Made by a program: the position numbers and the translations under genes
Origin: Symsagittifera roscoffensis
Taxonomy: Eukaryota; Xenacoelomorpha; Acoela; Convolutidae
Direction of reading: 5' to 3'
DNA length: 64,000 nt
Assembly: GCF_963678635.1 (NCBI RefSeq)
Contig: NC_087065.1
Span: 74,411,345 to 74,475,344 of the forward strand
Part shown: piece after piece, positions 34,636-47,718 of the stretch
How positions within the stretch are numbered: the first letter of the stretch is position 1
Layout of the letters: each line of letters starts with the position of its first letter
Notes under the pieces: model-generated
What the model was told of the DNA's origin: nothing
What the model saw: only the letters and a program-made list of their open reading frames with translations
Databases searched by the model: none

Positions 34636-37157
34636 TATAAAACATACAATAATCATATATAAAAACATCATAGAGGTTTCATAAAATTTTCTGGTCACTT
34701 TTGCTTGTGGAAAATTGTAGAATAAGAAATTTTCAATTGTTTGTCAATGTATGATTTGGGGCTTTTGTTAATCCGGGTAATCATTTCTGAAGAGATTTCA
34801 TATAGACTTTAAATGATACGAGCTCAAAGCCTGAAAAAAATCTGTGATCTTTTTTCACGAAGTTATGCGGGTTAAAAAATTGCCACTTTGGTCTACCTAT
34901 GATATACATTTTCTGCTATATATTTCAAGCTGTTAACACATGAGCGACTACCTTATCTGGCTTCAAAATCACTCCGAATGAAATAAAGGCTAGAACAATT
35001 TTTATACTGTTTGCTGAATATATCTTTTTGTACTTCAACCAACTTGTGGGGGATGATTTTCATGAAAGAACTAATCCATTTTTTTAAATTTCCATTTTTT
35101 TTGAAATTTTTAAATTGTTTTTGCTCGAACCTTACTCTATAAATTTTGAAGAGCAGTCTGATCACACTGAGCTCTGATAGGAACCCTGATACTAGCAGAC
35201 TTGTTTGCACTCTGCTCAGTTTTATTACAAATAAGTTTATGTCGAGCAGGAACGGCAGGTAGTATGGCAAAATAGTCACTGATTGGAGGAGTCACTGAAA
35301 ATAGGGGCTACTCCTGATGTCAAAACACCCTAAATTCCTTTTAAAAAATGATTTTTTAATTGTATCTATATATCTGATTTATTTCCAACTGTTATTTAAT
35401 GATAACGTTTATGCCATCACTCTACCGGCTCCAGGGCTGAGTAAAAGTCAGTTGGTGACCAATCAATTGCAATTAATTGGAGACAATTAATTGACATTAC
35501 TTTTCTTTCAATAAGTGTCAATTGACAACGTCAATTAGCTGGGTGTTTTTAGTTGGGTTGCACGCTATACAATTTTAAGTCAAAATCAAGTCAATTGAGT
35601 AGCTCTGTAATTTGTTCGATTTTTCGAACGATTTTTTTAGCTAAGCCTGATTTGCATTCAACGACCTCAGACAGAGTCTGCTGCCAATGAACCTCGAAAT
35701 GCAGCTTTTTCTGAACGTCAACCAAAAATTTTGTTCAAAGAATGATGTAGCAAAAGCCATGAACGAAAACAATTAATTGCAATTGATTAATTAATTGACA
35801 TAACCAGGATTGTTAATCCAATTAATTGACAAAACTTTTCGCTAATTGGCATTTTATCCCCCAAATGACTTTTACTAAGCCCTGACTGGCTCATCGTTGT
35901 TGTTGTAATTACTAGTTTTATAAACTAAAATTTTCTTCTTCATAGAAGCTGGCACTGAAAATTCATGGATATTATATAATAAACATTTTTATTCGGTTTT
36001 TATGATCATCACAAAAAAAGCAAAAAAAAATTGAGTATAAACTATTAAAAATGGATTCTAATCATTTTTTTGTCAAATCGATAAAATTCATTTTAATCGA
36101 CTATAATTGATCATAGTGGCTTATGAAGTTTTTAAAAAATGTCTATATTCTTCAAAGAGAGTGTAGTGTTTTACAATATGGCAGTTGCTTCTGGCTTGGC
36201 ACACGTTTCATAATAAAATTGCAAAAATGACATTTAAGTTTTGAGCCGTTTTCAACTTTTTTTCCTTATATTTTTGTATGCAAATTTTTAGTTTCTCGAA
36301 TTTTGTTACACTTTTTATTACACTCCATTATACAAAATAATTCCATCCTTGTCTCCATCTTTTTTTAAGCTTCCTTTTAAGCCAGGGGTTTATTTACTGC
36401 ACGTAACGCCCATACCCGAAGTTTAACTCTACACCCCCTCACGGAGGAAGTAAAGTCTTGGGGGTGTTAAACTGAGGGATGGTTTAATAGTGAAAGGGCG
36501 AAGATGGGGTGTTGGGAGAGGTGGAAGGGTGTGTGGGGGAGGGAGGGTGTGGGCGAAATTGAAAGGATGTGTGTGTGGGGTGGCGGGTTGGAACGAGTGA
36601 GGGGCGTGGCGTGAAAGAAGAGGCGCATGTGAAATGTGGGGGGGGGGGTTGTACACGTTCGGGTTTTAGTTTTGAAGAATGCTGCAAAAACTGCTTGCTT
36701 ACAACCGAGTTTTATGAACAAAAAATAATCGGTTATTGTGAACAAAAATGGACTATAGTCGATTATAAAGAAATATAATGAATTTTTGATTGTTGAATAT
36801 AATCGATTACAATCCCCTAAAAATCAGATTTCATGTATAAAAGGGTCATGAAAATCAATTGTTTGAGTTATGTTTTTTTCCCTCAATAATGCATTATAAT
36901 CGATTATTTTCCACAAAGATTTTTTTTTTCATGTATTTTTGAAAAATGTTGATAAGTCGAGAAAGATCTGTATTAGTACGAAATTGCTTACCTCTTACAA
37001 ATCACACAATTTTTCTCAGAAATTCAGCAAATTAATATATTCGCAGATAATTTGATTTTTTTAACCAGATATTCTAGAGATTTAAAATCCAGATCTTTTT
37101 GATTCGCAGATATTTTTTAAGTAAATTTTTCCGTCAAACTTCTTGGAACTGTTCCAA
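34636..37157. repeat. Segmental duplication W, copy 2
   Basis: Direct copy of 30359-32969. It has a shorter G-rich block (36530-36650) that lacks the poly-C/poly-G module. About 105 extra bases near 36845-36950 include GCATTATAATCGATTATTTT. Confidence 0.9.
35432..35884. mobile_element. hAT-like MITE in W copy 2
   Basis: Same ends and same flanking octamers as the element at 31157, so it was carried by the segmental duplication and is not a new insertion. Confidence 0.85.
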
Positions 37158-37420
37158 GTCGTGATTCCACCAGAATTGAAAAAATTATCCATTTTTTTTG
37201 TTGAGAAACACCGGTTTAAATTTTTCTTATTTTTATGCGAATTAAGCGTGCAAGCAGACAAAAAATAGGGCAATAAGATTTATTTCAGCCGCAAAAAAAA
37301 TTAGTTTGTTTCAGCCGCAAAAAATAAAATAAAAAAAAGAAAAAGTTTCTTTTACGGCCGGAAAAAAATAGAAGAAAAAAGTTCAAAGAGAAAAAAGAAA
37401 AAACAAAGAATAACAGTTTG

Positions 37421-37733
37421 CAAAAACTAAAAACGGTAATGCCTTAATTTTGTTTTTTGTTTTTGAAATTTTTAGTATTTCTATTACTTTTTTGGAGGAA
37501 AAATGTGATAAAAGACGAATAAAAAACTTTGCTCAATCAGATGACTTCTAAATGCTAATAGGAATTAATTTTTTGTTGCAAAAACTAAAAACATTAATGC
37601 CTTAATTTTGTTTTTTGTTTTTCAAATTTTTAGTATTTCTATTACTTTTTTGGAGGAAAATGTGGTAAAAGACGAATAAAAAACTTTGCTCAATCAGATG
37701 ATTTCTAAATGCTAATAGGAATTAATTTTTTGT
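37421..37733. repeat. 158-bp tandem duplication
   Basis: CAAAAACTAAAAACGGTAAT at 37421 and a near copy at 37579 start two almost identical units that include TTTTTGGAGGAAAAATGTG and GATGACTTCTAAATGC. Confidence 0.9.
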
Positions 37734-38420
37734 GAAATGGTTAAACAGATGTAATAACTCTCTCAAAAGATTAAATAAAAAGGCTCAGCCCAATTCATGG
37801 ATTTCTAAAGTCGAAAAAAATTTATATTATTTTTGTGTGAATAATTTCTTTGGTCACTTTGATTCAGTCAAGGATAAATTTTAGGGAAATGATGAGCCAA
37901 AACTCAACCTGGGTACACAACCCCGTGCCTGGATGTAAATACTTTTTGCATACGAGTAAAATAGAAAGCTTATGATATTTATGAAAAGCACGTCAAATTT
38001 TTATAATCACTAATTTTTAACAGTCAGTCTGAAGTTGAAGTCAAATCAGTTGATGGTTTTGAATATCCAGTTTTTCTCCCGCTCGAGTATTCGTGTCTGG
38101 AGTATAATTGATCCATATCAGTAGTACTCGGGAGGCGGGAGTTGACGATTGTCGTTTTCTACTGTGCCCGAGAATGCCATGAACCTCCTTTGCTACATAC
38201 GCGATTCGAGGTACTCACTTTATGTTTTCGACTGTTTCGAACAAATTCAATTACGTTTTTTTTCTAGTTTCTCGGCCAGAAAAAATGTGCTCACTTTTAT
38301 TCGACCATGTCAAATAGATTTTGACCTTTTTGGCAGGCGACTTTCTCAATCAACTTGACAATTTTCTCAGTCAAAAAAGTATATGAATTTGTTGAAACCA
38401 AGTCAGATAGGTTTGTATTC
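37734..38420. other. Noncoding DNA
   Basis: No supported gene. A 69-codon frame at 38149 has no recognisable features. Confidence 0.4.
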
Positions 38421-38625
38421 GTGTTTTGACTTTTTGACCGAATATTTTGAGTTTCGACTTTTCGACCGAATAGTTTGAGTTTCGATATTTTCACCGAATA
38501 GTTAGTGTTTCGACTTTTTGACCGAATAGTTTGTGTTTCGACTTTTTGACCGAATATTTTGTATTTAGACTTTTTGACCGAATATTTTGTGTTTCGGCTT
38601 TTTGACCGAACAGTTTGTGCTTCGA
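38421..38625. repeat. 28-bp minisatellite, about seven copies
   Basis: Units vary around GTTTCGACTTTTTGACCGAA followed by TAGTTTGT. The copies differ at several positions, so the array is not recent. Confidence 0.9.
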
Positions 38626-41236
38626 CTTTGTAATCGACTTTGTTCAGCCCAAGCTAGAACTTTTTTTTCGCGGCTCGAACAAAATCGTGTATAACTTGAT
38701 TGTGCTTGAAAAAACTTCGATTTGCTTTGACCGTGTCACGAAATTTTGCCCGACCCAAAGCCATGTCTCGAGTAATTTTTTTTCTGTTACGCAGTTTTAC
38801 TGGGCTTGACTTCATAAGTCTAAAGATAAAGTGAGCACCTGGACATGGGTAACTGTCATATCAGGTGCCGCCGTAGCGTGAACCTGTCCACTTGAGCCAC
38901 CTGAAAAAAATGGGCTGTTTTATCCAATTGCCCATTTGTCTCTGCTGAACAAGAGGCAGAAAAAATCTTGGGAGATCATCGAAATTAAGAGAAAACTTCA
39001 TTCATTATTAGCGTATGGTTGATACCTATCTGAATGATTTTGCTAGGAAAATTATTGGAGAGGACCATAAAAACAAAGTCCAATACCCACATTCTTTTTT
39101 GCAACTTTTTAAAAATTTTTTATTCAATTTGCTTCCCAAGAATGCTTTTCAAAAAACTTCGAAAATCAATTTTACTGGAAAAAACTAAATTTGTTATACT
39201 TAACTTAAATAAGTCTTTTGTGAGCCTATTATAAGCCTGCTCGCTCGCCTTACTTGCTCGAATAAAATTGAATATCAAAATTTTCGTACCGGTTTTTCTC
39301 AACACTGAGATTTTTTTCGAAATTTTCAATGACATTCGAACTACGGCTGAAGGAGATTTAACAACATGATATAATACGCGACCTATTTAGATGATTACTT
39401 GTAGTACTCAATTTTGGGTGAAAAAAAAAACGCACACAAAAACAAAAACTCCCCGATTTTCAATTTGAGAGTTGATGAAAATTGCAAAACTTTTCTAAGA
39501 ACCTTTTCACGAACTACTCCGTGTTTTACAAAAGCTATCGCTGATATAGAAACTTCCAACAAAAAACTACTAAAGCAACTTCGTTTACGAATCCAAGAGC
39601 ATTATTTTTTGATAAAATAGTGCCACAAATTAATTTTTTTAGGGCTGAATTAGTAATTAGTTACAGATGTTTCAGTTTTGGGAGTCACATATTTTGTCAA
39701 ACAGGATTCAGAGCTCATTTATCAATGATTCAGCCCATGTAGCAACATTTTTGTTCATTTTTTTCTTTAATTTTGATAATGATGCTTTTTTCAACAAAAG
39801 TCTTAACAATGTTAGGCCAGAACGAGCGTCTAATTATAGCGAAAGCTTTCTTGGCTTAAATTACCCAACTAAACGTGAAGTCTCATTTTAATTTTGTTAG
39901 AACAATTTTAGTCTTCAGCCTAAAAAAATGATTTTTGTCTTTTCTTACAAGAGAGCCCAGAGGTCTGTAACTATTCGATGAAACCCCTTGATGTTCAAGG
40001 TTTGTGGAAAGTATCACTCCTTGAGCACAGAAATTTGCTATTAAGTTAAAGCAATTAAATTTTCATCGCTAAGTATTTTCTTAACCCGGGTTTTTGAAGT
40101 TTTCTGTACGAATGGAATGGCATGACAAGTGTATGATTAGCATTTTTCCATGAACGAAAAGTGCATGACTGGCATTTTTGGCCAACCCGCTAAATCATCG
40201 CTCAAATCTCCACACTAATTCATTGCTAAATCAATGTTTTTTCAGTACTGAATTATGACATTAGAACAAAAAATCTTCAAATTCTTAACTAAATTGTAAC
40301 TATTTCGTCGCAATTTTTTTTTTCGTTTTTTCCAGCTCTAAAAAGCAAAATTTTACCATTCTAAATAACTATTTGGGCAAAAATTTAGCCGTACATCTCT
40401 AAAAGTGTAGGTTTGAACACTGACAATTTAATATTCATTACAAAATCTTGAAAACAAATTGCGAAATGATCCAGTTTATTTGGCCAGACCGTTCAATTAA
40501 TTTATGAAAAAAAAATCGCTATTTTACATCCGCAAAAACAAGATTTACAAAAACCTGCTCTAATAAAACTCTATTGCAATTCTGCCTTAAAGATAAAACT
40601 CAGATTTAATTTCAAGCTAAAGAGATGTTATCCGACCAATAAAGAATGCGAGACAAGCAGACAGTATTTTAAAACAACAAGTACTCGATTGAAAAACTTG
40701 ATCATTTAGCCAAAAAGTATTGTTATAAAATCATTTAAGCACCGATTTGAACCGATTTAAACAAAAAAACAATCTCAACCGTTTTAGCTTCAAATCAAAA
40801 TAATAATGGAGCAATCAAATTAGAAAAACTAATCAATTTCAGTTCCAAAGTTTTTTTCTGACTTCAGTTCCATCTTTTTGCTGTTTGGACAAGTATCATC
40901 AAACATTTTTTTCTGCCTTTTTTTGTTTTTTTCATTAGAGTTTTTGTCAATTAAACTGAATTATATGCGTTTTACGTGAGATTTTGAGATGAATTTTGAT
41001 TAGAATAAATAGATAAAAGATAAAATGACGAAAGTGCACTGTAGCGAAATATTGGCTTCTAAATTTCGTTTAAGTATTGATTGCATGGAAAACTACAACT
41101 TTTGAATTACTATTGAATATTTATAAAAATTATCAATCGCTCAATCTTTCTCAAACCTAAAACCCTCAGATAACAAAGTCTTACAAAATCTGCTCCACAC
41201 TATAAAAACTATGTCCGAAATATTTCTGCTAAAATG
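38626..41236. other. Noncoding DNA
   Basis: 2.6 kb of AT-rich sequence. Open frames stay below 75 codons and none shows a domain, repeat or splice context that I can support. Confidence 0.4.
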
Positions 41237-41723
41237 CATTACGAGGCCAAAATGTGCTTACTTTGCAATGTAAGCGGATTCCGCAACATTGCTGCTTTTC
41301 TTTGATCTCTTCTTTGCGGTTTTGGATTCCACAAACAAATATCTAAAAGACTGTACCGCACAAAATTGCTCCAAAAATAAGCAACTTTTCGGAATCTGCA
41401 AAATTATTTGCGGAATCCGGAACAGTTTGTGGAATCCGACAACTAACAATAAGACATGCGCATAGTTAATTTGAGCTGTTGCGGAATCGGTAAAAATAAA
41501 AAATTGCGCAATCCACTTACAACTTACAGAATCAGCTTACCTTTGCGGAATCCAGAACAACTAGCTATATTCGCTTGTAAAACAATGTGCAGATAAAATT
41601 TAGGTTACTGGTATTCGGAATCCATGAAAATTTTGAAACAGGTTTAAGCATTTATCTCTGGAATCCGGGAACAAACAGACACGCAGTTGTGCGTGTATCC
41701 AGTGCACAGTTTGGCCCCGAAAT
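41237..41723. mobile_element. CATTACGAGG-family MITE with GGATTCCGCAA motifs
   Basis: Left end CATTACGAGGCCAAAATGTG, right end GTGCACAGTTTGGCCCCGAA. Between them, motifs of the type GCGGATTCCGCAAC and GCGGAATCC recur about ten times in both orientations. Longest of the complete copies (487 bp). Confidence 0.75.
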
Positions 41724-42225
41724 ATAGCTTTTGCCCGAATTTTTTTTCAATATATTAGACAACAAGCAATGATTAAAAGAGCGCGAATTTTTTTTTCGAA
41801 AAGTTAAGATCTTTATACGAACCCAAAATAGCGTTTTACTCTTTTTTGATGAGATTTTTAAGGTTTTATGATTCAAAGTGATTTAAATCAATTTCTAAAC
41901 AATTAAATTTTTTAAAATGATTCAAATCAATTTTTAGGCAATTAATTTCTTTTCAGCAAGAAGTCGTTTAAACATATGGCAAACCGATTGAGCGAATGTT
42001 CTTCATAATTTTTTTAATCTTTAACACATCTGTGCAAAAATGTAATCAAAAAAGGAATGGACTATCTTTAGGTGGCTAAACTGCCTTCAGTTTTGCAGAA
42101 ACAAAAAAGTTTCAATCTCGAGTTTGTCAGAGCGGATAAGCAACTATTGCATCAGCTGATCTTTGCTGTTTTAAAACAAAGTAAGTGAAGACAAGCAGTG
42201 AAAAAAGATGTAGAGCCTAAATTCA
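41724..42225 (-). other. 3' flank of cysteine-rich copy 2
   Basis: 41880-42225 aligns with 49690-50067 (GTTTAAAC, GCAACTATTGCAT and surrounding), so the segmental duplication includes the presumed 3' UTR. No polyadenylation site chosen. Confidence 0.5.
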
Positions 42226-42901
42226 CTAACTTTTGTTTTTATTATATATGATACAACCAATGATACCAGCTACTACAGAACAGCAGCAGCAGCTTGAAAA
42301 CGAGATTATCAGAATCCAGCCGAGGAGAGCGTCTTCCCTGAAACGATCAAATTAACTCCCATAAATTTATTCAACAGAACACCGCTCCTTCAGTTTCTTC
42401 TCCTAAAAAATTTTCTGCTACAAAGTTCCGTATGAACAATTTTGAAAAAACTTTTCAAAGAATTGTACAAAATGGGTGGGAAACGGAGCCGAGGAATTAT
42501 GATACGAGCTCGTTGCTTGAGGGTGATGAAAAACTACCCAGTCCAAAAAGATAACCAAAAAAATTGCAGGTAGATCTTAAAACAGGGGCACATCAGCGGT
42601 TCTCTGGTCCTTTCTCTTGTGGTCAAACCGCCTTCTTCCTTTATTAAGCCTCATATCCGATAATGTTCTTGTTTCCGATTATATTTCCGAGTTCATTTTT
42701 TTCCATCCTCAATTAAAATCCGTTTCTGATGACCTTACCAACAGGTACCGGGCTCGCCGCAGTAGCCGTTATCGCAACACTCGGTGTCAGGACCATTGAA
42801 AGTACAGTCCGAGTCACTGACACATGCATATGATCCGTCAACTGCAACGTTCGCCAGGGAGAACCACAGCAAAATGACACGCGCCAGACGCAAGCAGTAT
42901 G
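42226..42901 (-). CDS. Cysteine-rich single-span membrane peptide gene (copy 2, two exons seen)
   Basis: Minus strand. Exon 42901-42739 (163 nt) follows acceptor TTAGTTCTTTCAG. It encodes a hydrophobic leader (RVILLWFSLANVAVDG) and a six-Cys module C-x5-C-x8-CC-x4-C-x5-C containing CCDNGYC. It ends at donor GTAAGG, whose bases also make an in-frame TAA. Exon 42337-42226 (112 nt) follows acceptor TTGATCGTTTCAG; joined in phase 2 it encodes a membrane span with four consecutive cysteines (IISFSSCCCCSVVAGIIGCI), a short basic tail (YNKNKS) and TAG. Intron 401 nt. The predicted product is a signal peptide, a small disulfide-rich ectodomain, one membrane span and a short cytosolic tail. The start codon should lie in an upstream exon not identified; reading into the intron would give ATG at 42944. 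The paralog at 50068-50963 keeps both exon lengths and phases, which supports real coding history. Function unknown. Confidence 0.65.
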
Positions 42902-43059
42902 CTGAAAGAACTAATTCATTGAAAAAAGAGCAAATTTGGACCAAAGCCTAATTTCTGAACTACCTAGATCGGAATTGCTTCTGAATTGAAAGTTTGAAAT
43001 ATATTGTACCCAACTTTTGTATTGTTTTTCTTAAAAAATTTATAATTTTTTTTTGTAAT
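42902..43059. other. Upstream flank of cysteine-rich copy 2
   Basis: Short AT-rich stretch that should hold the 5' exon; repeat S copy c begins right after, at 43060, and may have replaced the promoter. Confidence 0.4.
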
Positions 43060-43684
43060 GCGAGCAGTCTTGTTGGGTTGCTAAAGGTTCAAAAATTGGG
43101 AAACTCAAAAATACAAGATACACACCCATATGACTGTTAAAAGCACATTTAATTTTTTGCAGAAAACGTGGGCTATTTTCTGGAAAAAATAAATAAATAA
43201 AGCCGTATGGGAGATTTAGTCCCAGGTCCTAAAATCTGGGAGGATCAATTCAATGCCACTTTCACTTTCCCAAATAGACCAATTTAATGTCTCTGTGATT
43301 TAAATTTGATATTATTTGCTTATTTTGTGCAGTTTTTAGTTTTGATCAGCTGGAAGTTTTAACAAAAACCAAGTTAACATCCTTTCCCCAATAAAAAGAC
43401 TCAAGGGGAAACATTTTTTAAACTAAAAAACACTGTACAAAAAACTCATTTTATCGTCGGAACCAAAAAATGTTGATTTTTTGACATTGTGCGGAAAAAA
43501 ATTCATTTTTACCTGTTGAAGATACGGTTTTCATTTTCGGATCTACGCAGTTTCTGTTTAAAATAATCGAATAATGGTTCTCAATTTTTGATCTTTAAAA
43601 ACGATGACTGGTAGAGTTTGTGAACAGTAAGCAAAAAAAACTTTTAGCTTTATATGAGCAGAAAGCAGTAATTTCTGCTAAAAA
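43060..43684. repeat. Repeat S, copy c (rear half)
   Basis: GCGAGCAGTCTTGTTGGGTT at 43060 matches 27731. Continues through GATTTAGTCCCAGGTCC to the unit boundary at 43685. Confidence 0.8.
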
Positions 43685-46260
43685 ACCTCCGGAAAAATTG
43701 CATCACGAAAAAAAATGTTTTACAAAAGCCTCCGAAAAAATTGTTTCTCTTCTTATACTTTCATTATAACTTTCAAAATCATTTTTGCGTGTATTTACGA
43801 TAATTATCGTATCAGTTGAGAACATAAGTCAAAAAGTGCTTTATGGTTATGTTCATACTTTTAAGTTGTATTTTTCACTTTCATTCAGAAGTATAGCTTT
43901 TTGGTCTTCTTATCAATGAGTCCCGACAGCATTGTGACAATAATATGTCCCCCACACTGTGTTTTTGTTTCAATAGTAGAGTTCGCATAGAATAGCTGTA
44001 ACGGTAGAAAGCCTCAGAAAAATTTAATTAGTAATTTGAATCTAAAAAACATTTTGAATATCAACGATGAATTTTCTAGTTTTGTAATGTACAATCATTT
44101 AATGACAATGGTAAAAAACTCACTGAAACGATGAATTTTGGCACTTACCTTTAATGCGTCAGATTCATTCGATTTGAAGAATTGTAATTAAACCGCAATA
44201 ATTTTCCATCGCCTAGTAGCTTTTGATCGCCCAAAAGGTCCCATTTGTACTATTTAAAGATCGCAACTTTAAAAAAAACGATCATTATGATATATGGATT
44301 CAAATGATAATCCTGTGACGCCCAACTTCAATAAAATGGCACCTCTTCAATAAAATGGCTGATTGTAAGGGGGCGGATATAAAAATTTCTCGAGGATTTT
44401 CAAAAAAAAAAGATTATTGTCCATCAAAGAAATTTTTTCGACTCTTTCAAAAACGATAAAGAGACCCAATTTTGTCAAAGTTTTCAGCAAAGCGGAAAAG
44501 TTTTTCAACATCAAACAGCCTAAAAAACTCCATTTTAAGCATTTTGGAAATTTTTTGACGCTCAATTTTGGCGTCTATTCAGTCTATATTGGCGCCAAAG
44601 GCAAAAATAAACTTAATCAAGACTAAATTTTGCAGAATAGTACTAAATGGGACCCAGTTTGGCCAGTCAGTCAAATCCTTGCTTCCACCCTCTCCTGGCT
44701 GCTATATATGCCCCTGTTTGGGTGCACCCAAATTGGTTTCAAAATTTGGAGTCGCCATGGGTACTTTTTCATCTGATCCGATTAGCGCTGAGATTCTTCT
44801 AAATGTGTTTCAGACCATTTGCTATTCATGATGGGATATATGGTTTCAACGGGCCTCAAAAATTTGCATAAATTTTTGACAAAATGGAATTTTCATCTAG
44901 TGTTTACACTTTGCGGATTTCACTTATAGTTGTGGATTCCGCAACAGCTCAATTTAACGATACAAATGTCTCATCATTTGTTTGTGGATTCCACAAACTA
45001 TTCTGGATGCCCTAAATGCCATTGCGGATTCCAAAAATTCGCCTGTTTTCAGGAGCGATTTGAGCGATACAATGTTTTTGGCCTTTGTTTTTGGAAAAAC
45101 AGCTGAGAAGATAAAAGAAAAGTAGCAATGTTGCGGATTTCGCAACAAATTTGAATCTGGCCTGTTTCGTATTCTCTTTGCAATGCACAGAGTGCTCAGT
45201 TTGGCCTCGCAATGTTTGGCAAAAACACAGTCCAAACTTTGTTTTATTTGTCTTTAAAAAACTAATGATTTATTTGTCAAAAATATATCGGATATTTTAG
45301 ACACTGCTTTGTCATGGACATACCTGCTTTGTCATGAAGCGAGCACTGTCTATGACAAATTTCGCTTCCATGCGCATGTGGAAATTACAGCTCATTTTGT
45401 CTGCTTAAAATTAAATTTCTTAGGTCAAAATAGTTTCAACAAGGGTCAATTTTTCTTTTGCGGGATTTACTTTGAGGAGACTTTATTCCAGAGCTTTTTT
45501 TAGCATAATGAGCTCTATGGGATATTTAGTCCCGGGTCCTAATATATCTGGAAGGACAAAGTCAATGCCACTTTCCCTGTCCAAAAAAAACTCAGATCAA
45601 TAACTTGAACTTTATAGCTTAAGCTCCAAATCATTTGCTTATAGTGGGCAATTTTCAGTTCTGGTAACATGATAATTTAACAAGATCCAAGTTAACATCC
45701 GTTCCCTGGCTGGAACCCAAAAGCAAAAGCGTTTTCGTTTGAAAAAGTTTCCCTTAAACAAGGAAATTGAAAAATATTTCAGTAGAATAGGAAACCGCGT
45801 CCCCGTCGGAATAAAAAATTGTTCATTTTTAGACAACTTACGAAAAAATTCAAAATACTATTTTAATTTTTGAACTTACGCAGTTTTCTGCTCAAAATAA
45901 TCAAAGTTTACAAGTTTTATCTATAAAAATGGTGAATTGTAAAATTTACGAGCGGATTAAAAAATAATTAGCTTTATTTGAGCACGAGCAATAACTTTTG
46001 TGAAAAAACCACCGAAAAAATTGCATCACGAAATTTTACTTTTACAAAAGTCTTTTGAACTTTCAAAACCATTTTGTGAGCATTTTCGATAATTGGTATC
46101 GATTTTCAAAACATTTTGAAACAATGCTTTTGAAAAAAACAAACAGGCCAAAAAACTTTTTTAAGCCTTTTTGGAAAACTTTGATAACGAAATCGCTGAA
46201 AAAGGAAAATTACGCCACCCATAGACCCCCAAATCCGCTACTGTTTAGAAGTTGAGGTTT
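43685..46260. repeat. Repeat S, copy d
   Basis: Full unit matching 26094-28536, directly adjoining copy c, so two units remain in tandem here. Contains the GGATTCCGCAA region at 44910-45224 and the conserved GGGTGCACCCAAATTGG block (44719). The next unit boundary motif recurs near 46010. Confidence 0.85.
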
Positions 46261-46380
46261 TTGGTCTTCTCACAGTCGCTTCTCAGAGCCTTGTGACAAA
46301 AGAATAACACCTAATCGGTAAAGTAGAAGTTACCAATTTGCTCGTTTTTACTGGGTTACCGTTTTAAAAAAATATCGCTC

Positions 46381-47327
46381 TGTGTTTTTATTTCAAAAGT
46401 GGGTAGACGTAGATATTCCGGCCCTTTGATTCGATATGAAGATTTTTATGAGACGCTGTGATCTTCCATTGCCAAGTAGCTTTTCGTCGACCAAAAGGTC
46501 CCATACTCTAACAAAAGGTCGCTACTCTACCATTTTTGCAATAATGACAAAATGCCCACGTAGCAATTATGACAAATAGCCTGCCTCAATCAATTTGGAA
46601 TGAGAAACTGCTCGTATAGCAGGGCAAAGTCCTGAACTTTCCGACTGCCCCTTAATCCCTGTCGAATAGATTTTTGGGAAAAAACTGAAAAGCTATAAAT
46701 TTTGGACAATATCAAAGACCGAAATTTTGATTTGAGTCGTAGGAAATTAATATGGCCAATGAGTTAGCCTCAATTCAATGTGGAACGATTTTGTTGTGAG
46801 GGATGATTCGGGATAAGAGTCAATATCTTCATTGGGGCAAATTAGCTCGATTGCATTTTAATCATATAGCGTGTTAATTTTTCCGAATTGGCCATAATAG
46901 CATTCTTTAAACCCCCATAATGATTTTTAAAAAGACCTGTTGAGCTCAGAACAACAAGACCTTTCGAAGTATACAAAAAAACTGGTTCAAAAAAGCTACT
47001 TAATACTTAAGAAGTCGAAATTTGTTTGTTGAAAAAAACCGCCTCGAGCTCAAGTTTTCAATCATTTTCTTCAAAAATTGTCGGAACAAAAAGCTCAAAC
47101 AAATTGCAAAGAATAAGACAAAAAAAAACGAGTTAGCTAAAGTTGCAAGAAACATGAAGACTAACAAAGGTGGCCTCTGCATACGGAAAAAAAAACAAAA
47201 AAGAATCAGTTGGCGGTATTCGACCTTCTTGATAATCAGGTCAAGTAAAAATTGAGGAAAAATCAGCAAACAATTTTTTTCAGAAGCAAACCAGCAGAAC
47301 GCAGACTAGGGTTGAATGAAAAAAGAG
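46381..47327. repeat. Repeat T, copy 0
   Basis: Matches 52004-53060 and 53586-54620 in order: GTGGGTAGA..ATATTCCGGCC, CAAGTAGCTTTTCGTCG, GGGCAAAGTCCTGAACTTTC, AACCCCCATAATG. Its 3' part holds a broken version of the basic ORF (47022-47255, with KVARNMKTNKGGL). The LTR at 47328 is inserted into its end. Confidence 0.8.
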
Positions 47328-47718
47328 TGGAATCAGTTTAAAACTAGTATTTATATCCAATTATATTTTTGATAAAACTATCTCTATAAAATGTTATTTA
47401 CTAACCAAGCATGATACATAACTATCACTTACAAAATTATGTAAGGCTGGAACTATTCATAGTTTCAGCAACAACACAGAATGAATTTAGTTTAGCAAAC
47501 AGTTGCTTTTCCTCGCATCATTTCTTGATATAAAGCCTCGCAAAAACCAGTATACACTAGATTTATTGAGACTAGGAGATGTAGGAGTAATAATATGATT
47601 GGTATTAGACTAAGAATTTGCACGAATCTATCCGGCGAAAAATAAGATAACGCGACGAACAGACGTTGTACCTCATCTAAAATTACTCTATGAGTAATCC
47701 AGTCCGGACTAAAACTCG
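47328..47718 (+). repeat. Related LTR with primer-binding site
   Basis: Starts TGGAATCAGTTTAAAACT, aligns along its whole length with the LTR at 4441 (TAGACTAAGAATTTGCACGA, AATTACTCTATGAGT) and ends ACTCG. Two bases later comes TGGTGCCACCAAGAGTCT (47721-47738), a primer-binding site. It is strongly diverged, so an older or different subfamily. No gag follows within the next kilobase. Confidence 0.75.

Noticed and set aside
38421-38625. Possible CRISPR array
   Set aside because: The 28-bp units are contiguous with no unique spacers, and the context is eukaryotic; it is a minisatellite.
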